Shown here one piece after another: positions 60,975 through 64,000 of a stretch of DNA of 64,000 nt; position 1 is the stretch's first letter; each line of letters starts with the position of its first letter. The notes under the pieces are model-generated. The model had not been told where the DNA came from and ran no database searches. It saw only the letters and a list, made by a program, of their open reading frames with translations. Both the position numbers and the translations under genes were made by a program. Source of the stretch: Streptomyces violaceusniger Tu 4113 (lineage in GTDB: Bacteria > Actinomycetota > Actinomycetes > Streptomycetales > Streptomycetaceae); assembly GCF_000147815.2 (NCBI RefSeq), contig NC_015957.1:2170001-2234000 (forward strand), read 5' to 3'.

Positions 60975-61008
60975 CGGCCGCCGCACAAGTCATCCTGTGC
61001 GGCGGCCG
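60975..61008. terminator. Terminator of the alpha/beta hydrolase gene
   Basis: CGGCCGCCGCACA (60975-60987) and TGTGCGGCGGCCG (60996-61008), a perfect 13-bp stem with an 8-base loop, 15 bases after the hydrolase stop in its direction of transcription. Confidence 0.85.
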
Positions 61009-61023
61009 TCGTCGATGGTGGGT

Positions 61024-61968
61024 CTACTTGTCGTCGATGCGTCCGATCGGGTCGGCGGCCTCCGCGACCTCGGTCTGCACCTGCTTCCAATCCCTGTCGT
61101 CGATCCCGAGAGCGCTGCGGAGGTAGGCCCACGAAGCCTTCTGGATCAGAGCGACGCGCTCGGGGCTCTCGTCCGTGGTGTCCTTGGCGCCGTAAGCCTG
61201 GATCCCGCCGAGCGAGTGCTCGGCCCCGAACAGGGTGAGCAGGCTCTGGGCCCCGGGGCTGTACCTGTACACGTCGGTGAACCAGTCGGGGCCGCGAGTC
61301 GAGAGGAGGGACTGGTCGTGGTCGCCCGCGATCACGAGAGCCGGGGTGGTCAGGCGGTCGAAGTCAGGGCTCATGAAGGAGAAGTTCTCGGCGGCGAACG
61401 GCGTCAAGGCGTCGCCGCCGATGCCGGTCGTAGCGAGCAGCACGCCCGCCTTCACCCGAGTATCGGTCTTGTCGGGACCGGGCTGCCCGTCCGCGCCGAC
61501 AACGCGCGCGCCGAGCAGCATGCTGACGGTCTGTCCGCCCCAGGAGTGTCCCGCGACGGCGATGCGGTCGCTGTCGACGCGGTCACCGAGGCCGGGGACC
61601 GCGGCGACGATGCGGTCGAGTTCGTCGAGTACGCGCTCGACGTCCTGGACCCGGATGCGCCAGATGTCGGAGTACCGCGGGTCGGCGGGAGTGATGCCGA
61701 GGGTCAGCGAATCGAGGAATGTGGGCTGGAGCACGACGAAGCCGTTGGCGGCCCAGAAGTCGACCAGCGGGTCGTACGAGGACATCGACAGGCCGAAGCC
61801 ATGGGCGAGGACGACGACCGCCAGGTCGCTGCCCGAGACAGGAGCTGACACCCGCACCCGCAGGTCGTCGCCGCGCTCTGGTGCGGGCAGGACGACCGGC
61901 TTGACGCTGATGATCGCAGTGGTCGATACGGGAACGGCGCGCGGGGCGGCCGTGTCGGGTGCGGGCAT
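61024..61968 (-). CDS. Alpha/beta hydrolase (dienelactone hydrolase/chlorophyllase-like)
   Basis: A 314-residue hydrolase with the oxyanion-hole region VVVLAHGFGLSMSSYDPLVDFWAANGFVVLQPTFLD, nucleophile Ser142 in GHSWGG, an acid in ALVIAGDHDQSLL and a catalytic His in FGAEHSLGGI. No obvious signal peptide with the start at 61968; longer starts (62008, 62046) add a polar stretch. It is divergent from the TetR gene at 62140, and the paired palindromes between them make it the likely TetR target. Substrate unknown; an ester. Confidence 0.85.
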   Translation of the reverse strand: MPAPDTAAPRAVPVSTTAIISVKPVVLPAPERGDDLRVRVSAPVSGSDLAVVVLAHGFGLSMSSYDPLVDFWAANGFVVLQPTFLDSLTLGITPADPRYSDIWRIRVQDVERVLDELDRIVAAVPGLGDRVDSDRIAVAGHSWGGQTVSMLLGARVVGADGQPGPDKTDTRVKAGVLLATTGIGGDALTPFAAENFSFMSPDFDRLTTPALVIAGDHDQSLLSTRGPDWFTDVYRYSPGAQSLLTLFGAEHSLGGIQAYGAKDTTDESPERVALIQKASWAYLRSALGIDDRDWKQVQTEVAEAADPIGRIDDK

Positions 61969-62069
61969 GTGGAGCTGCCTTTCGGTTGCGATGAGCGCCG
62001 TGTCCATGGGGGAATACATGCGTCGCCGGCGCAGGTCCGACGACATGAGCCACCGGATACGCGGTTAAG

Positions 62070-62105
62070 CGGAGCGACGTTCCGAATATACGGAGCGGTG
62101 TTCCG
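62070..62105. promoter_or_regulatory. Twin TetR-type operator
   Basis: Two 15-bp near-palindromes, CGGAGCGACGTTCCG (62070-62084) and CGGAGCGGTGTTCCG (62091-62105), 21 bases apart (two helical turns), between the divergent hydrolase and TetR genes. The shared ends CGGAGCG...GTTCCG are what a TetR dimer pair would bind. Confidence 0.75.
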
Positions 62106-62139
62106 GTTGGCAAGCGCGGTCGTAGGACAGGAGCGCCCC

Positions 62140-62730
62140 GTGAGTGAAGGCGACAAGCCGTTGTCGACCACCCCGAGCTCCGCCAAGCGCGCGGACGCCC
62201 GGCGGAACGAGAGGGCTCTGCTCGATGCCGCGGCGGCGGTGTTCGTCACGGACGGAGTGGACGCGCCGGTACGCCGGATCGCCGCCGCGGCGGGCGTCGG
62301 CATGGGCACGATCTACCGGCACTTCCCCACGCGCGCGGATCTCGTCGTGGCCGTGTATCGGCACCAGGTCGACACCTGTGCCGAAGCCGGGCCCACCCTG
62401 CTTGCGGCGGCGACGTCACCGTTCGCCGCGCTGCGCCAATGGGTGGAGCTCTTCGTGGATTTCCTGGCGACCAAGCACGGGCTCGCCGCCGCCATGCGCA
62501 ACGACCCCGAGGGCTTCACCGCCCTGCACGCGCTGTTCATCGAGCGCCTCGTGCCGGCTCTCGCCGACATCCTCAGCGCCGCCCGGGACGCGGGCGAGGT
62601 CACGGCCGACATCTCCCCCTACCAGTTGATCCGCGCGATCGGCGACATCTGCGCGGGCGGAGAGAGGGTCGATCCGAAGTACGACGCGCGCCTCACCATT
62701 CGGCTGCTGCTCGACGGATGCCGGAGGTAG
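62140..62730 (+). CDS. TetR-family transcriptional regulator
   Basis: A 196-residue repressor starting at GTG 62140 behind GGAG. The helix-turn-helix is NERALLDAAAAVFVTDGVDAPVRRIAAAAGVGMGTIYRHFPTRADLVVAVYRH. The ligand domain ends ...YQLIRAIGDICAGGERVDPKYDARLTIRLLLDGCRR. It probably represses itself and the divergent hydrolase gene through the twin operator. The open frame continues upstream without a good start. Confidence 0.92.
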   Translation: MSEGDKPLSTTPSSAKRADARRNERALLDAAAAVFVTDGVDAPVRRIAAAAGVGMGTIYRHFPTRADLVVAVYRHQVDTCAEAGPTLLAAATSPFAALRQWVELFVDFLATKHGLAAAMRNDPEGFTALHALFIERLVPALADILSAARDAGEVTADISPYQLIRAIGDICAGGERVDPKYDARLTIRLLLDGCRR

Positions 62731-62765
62731 CGGCCGGGTCACCGCGGTCCGGAGGGGAGGGTCTT

Positions 62766-62793
62766 CCGCTGCCGGCGCGAGCACCGGCAGCGG
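62766..62793. terminator. Bidirectional terminator between convergent genes
   Basis: CCGCTGCCGG (62766-62775) and CCGGCAGCGG (62784-62793), a perfect 10-bp stem with an 8-base loop, between the TetR stop (62730) and the opposing SDR stop (62820). Confidence 0.75.
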
Positions 62794-62819
62794 GTCCGGC
62801 CGGTCTTCCCGGCCGCCGG

Positions 62820-63701
62820 TCAGGGCTGGATGTTCTCCAGGTCCTCCAGAAGGGACGGGTGCTTCGGCTCCCAGCCGAGCTCCTGTCGGGTGTGGGTGCT
62901 GGACGAGGGCTGGTCGGTCGCGAAGATCGGGCCGAGCGGGCCGTAGGTCTGCGATGACACCGACTTGACCGGCATGTCCAGCCGTCGGCCGATGACCGCG
63001 GCGATATCACGCACCGAGTCGCCCTCGTCGGCCACGGCGTGCCAGGAGCTACCGGCCGGCGCCCGCTCCAGGGCGAGCCGGAAGAGGACCGCCGTGTCGA
63101 GTGCGTGCACGGCCGGCCAACGCTGTGCGCCGTCTCCTGGGTAACCGGATACACCGGTCCGGCGTGCGATGTCGGTCAGCAAACCGGCGAACCCGCCGGT
63201 GCCCTGGTTGTGGACCGTGCGCGGCAGGCGTACGGCCGTGCTCCGGACCCCATGCGAGGCCAGGCCCAGGGCTGCCGTGACCGCGCGACCGCGACCACCG
63301 ACCGGCCCATCGGTCATCGGGGGGTCGGTCTCGGCGGAGACGCGGCCCGGCACATAGGGCGTACCCGAGACGGTGACGAAGGGCCGGTCGCTGCCGACGA
63401 GCTCCTCGCCGAGGGCCGCGATGGCGGCACTCTCCTCGGCGACCGCCTGCGCCAGGGCGTCGGGGCTGCTGAAGTCGTTGGCGAAGGCGAGGTGGATCAC
63501 CCCGTCGGCCTGCGCCGCGCCGGTGCGAAGGATGTCCAGGTCGGCGAGAGCTCCTCGGAGCGGCTCGGCGCCGGCCGCCTCGGCGGCCAGTGCGGACGCG
63601 TCGGAGCGGGCGAGCGCGAGGACGGTATGGCCGCTGCCGAGCAGCTCGGCGACGACGGCGGACCCGATCAGGCCGGTGCCGCCGGTGACAAAGACGCGCA
63701 T
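62820..63701 (-). CDS. NAD(P)-binding SDR/epimerase-family protein
   Basis: A 293-residue atypical extended SDR: MRVFVTGGTGLIGSAVVAELLGSGHTVLALARS, IHLAFANDFSS, FVTVSGTPYVPG and later DTAVLFRLALERAPAGSSWHAVADEG. The Tyr-x3-Lys pair of classical SDRs is not evident (the region reads GRGRAVTAALGLASHG), as in many NmrA/YwnB-like relatives. It is divergent from a TetR gene and shares with it the paired 18-bp palindromes. Common in actinobacteria as TetR-controlled oxidoreductases of unknown substrate. Confidence 0.87.
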   Translation of the reverse strand: MRVFVTGGTGLIGSAVVAELLGSGHTVLALARSDASALAAEAAGAEPLRGALADLDILRTGAAQADGVIHLAFANDFSSPDALAQAVAEESAAIAALGEELVGSDRPFVTVSGTPYVPGRVSAETDPPMTDGPVGGRGRAVTAALGLASHGVRSTAVRLPRTVHNQGTGGFAGLLTDIARRTGVSGYPGDGAQRWPAVHALDTAVLFRLALERAPAGSSWHAVADEGDSVRDIAAVIGRRLDMPVKSVSSQTYGPLGPIFATDQPSSSTHTRQELGWEPKHPSLLEDLENIQP

Positions 63702-63717
63702 GGAAATTCTCCCGCGA

Positions 63718-63774
63718 GTGATGGGACTCTTGTCCCATCACTATAGCCGAGTGATGGGACAAGAGTCCCATCGC
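63718..63774. promoter_or_regulatory. Twin 18-bp palindromic operator
   Basis: ATGGGACTCTTGTCCCAT (63721-63738) and its exact reverse complement ATGGGACAAGAGTCCCAT (63754-63771) lie 33 bases apart. Each is itself a dyad (ATGGGAC/GTCCCAT), flanked by GTG...CAC. TATAG in the 15-base middle may be a -10 box. A textbook TetR autoregulatory site between divergent genes. Confidence 0.85.
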
Positions 63775-63787
63775 CTATGATGTGCCC

Positions 63788-64000
63788 ATGGGCAGGTGGG
63801 AACCAGGGGCGCGCGAACGCCTCGTCGTGGCCGCGGTCGACCTGTTCACCGAGCAGGGGTACGACGCCACGACGGTCGCGCAGATCGCCGAGCGCGCCGG
63901 GGTCACCAAAAGCACGTTCTTCCGGCACTTCCCCGATAAGCGCGAGCTGCTGGTGGCCGGACAGGAGACGCTGAGTCGGCTGCTGGCCGAGGGGATCGCC
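63788..64000 (+). CDS. TetR-family transcriptional regulator, N-terminal part only
   Basis: Cut by the right edge of the window after 71 codons. The helix-turn-helix is complete: RERLVVAAVDLFTEQGYDATTVAQIAERAGVTKSTFFRHFPDKRELLVAGQE. The start at 63788 is 17 bases after the second palindrome, so the operator would block its own initiation. Likely controls the divergent SDR-like gene. Confidence 0.9.
   Translation, partial: MGRWEPGARERLVVAAVDLFTEQGYDATTVAQIAERAGVTKSTFFRHFPDKRELLVAGQETLSRLLAEGIA

Overview
High-GC actinobacterial DNA, almost certainly a Streptomyces chromosome or a close relative. The evidence is GC-rich third codon positions, frequent GTG starts and ATGA/GTGA start-stop overlaps, Streptomyces-type gene families (a DUF6099-like protein, a histidine-kinase-like ATPase, an MmyB-type regulator, Hen1 with Pnkp), and sugar ABC importers that lack their own ATPase. 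I see no rRNA, tRNA, CRISPR array, phage or complete insertion sequence.

Layout. 1-11 kb is a worn accessory stretch. It holds two two-component systems, one beside an ABC exporter, a BlaI/M56-peptidase pair broken by three frame changes, a patch of fused gene remnants, three COG4705-type membrane protein sequences (one cut by the window edge, one a remnant, one intact) and a penicillin-binding-protein fragment. 11.6-19.9 kb is a LacI-controlled sugar operon: importer, GH130 protein, Gfo/Idh/MocA oxidoreductase and intracellular GH13 enzyme, behind a striking twin operator. 20-26 kb holds a membrane protein, an MMPL exporter, a small anchored protein, and an ATPase overlapping a MazG-like pyrophosphohydrolase with a 12-bp tandem repeat. 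26-33 kb is core-like: a DUF6099-like gene with a TTA codon, an F420/LLM oxidoreductase, a homocysteine methyltransferase and the Hen1-Pnkp RNA repair pair. 33-43 kb carries a GlxA-type regulator divergent from an MFS exporter, a Crp/Fnr regulator, an undescribed pair (a 732-aa protein with a degenerate P-loop and a 262-aa tail-anchored protein), arginine deiminase and ornithine carbamoyltransferase.

43.3-54.7 kb is the most coherent system: an 11-gene minus-strand operon. In transcription order it encodes a binding protein, two permeases, a GH36 alpha-galactosidase, an SDR dehydrogenase, a GntR regulator, a galactonate-dehydratase-like enzyme, an epimerase, a KDPG/KDPGal aldolase, an SMP-30 lactonase and a PfkB kinase. 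A secreted GH27 alpha-galactosidase with its own promoter lies just upstream. Together they would take alpha-galactosides outside the cell to pyruvate and glyceraldehyde 3-phosphate by an oxidative De Ley-Doudoroff route. The two promoters share an AT-rich motif that is a good candidate operator.

57-64 kb is a run of NAD(P)-binding proteins and their regulators: an extended SDR, a classical SDR next to an MmyB-type regulator, an alpha/beta hydrolase divergent from a TetR gene, and an NmrA/SDR-like protein divergent from a TetR gene cut by the window end. Both TetR intergenic regions contain paired palindromes. A TetR C-terminal remnant and an Ala-rich antisense reading frame share 58.2-59.0 kb.

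Limits: all family calls come from reading motifs and neighbourhoods by eye; no database search was run. Start codons were chosen by homology feel, ribosome-binding sites and overlaps.
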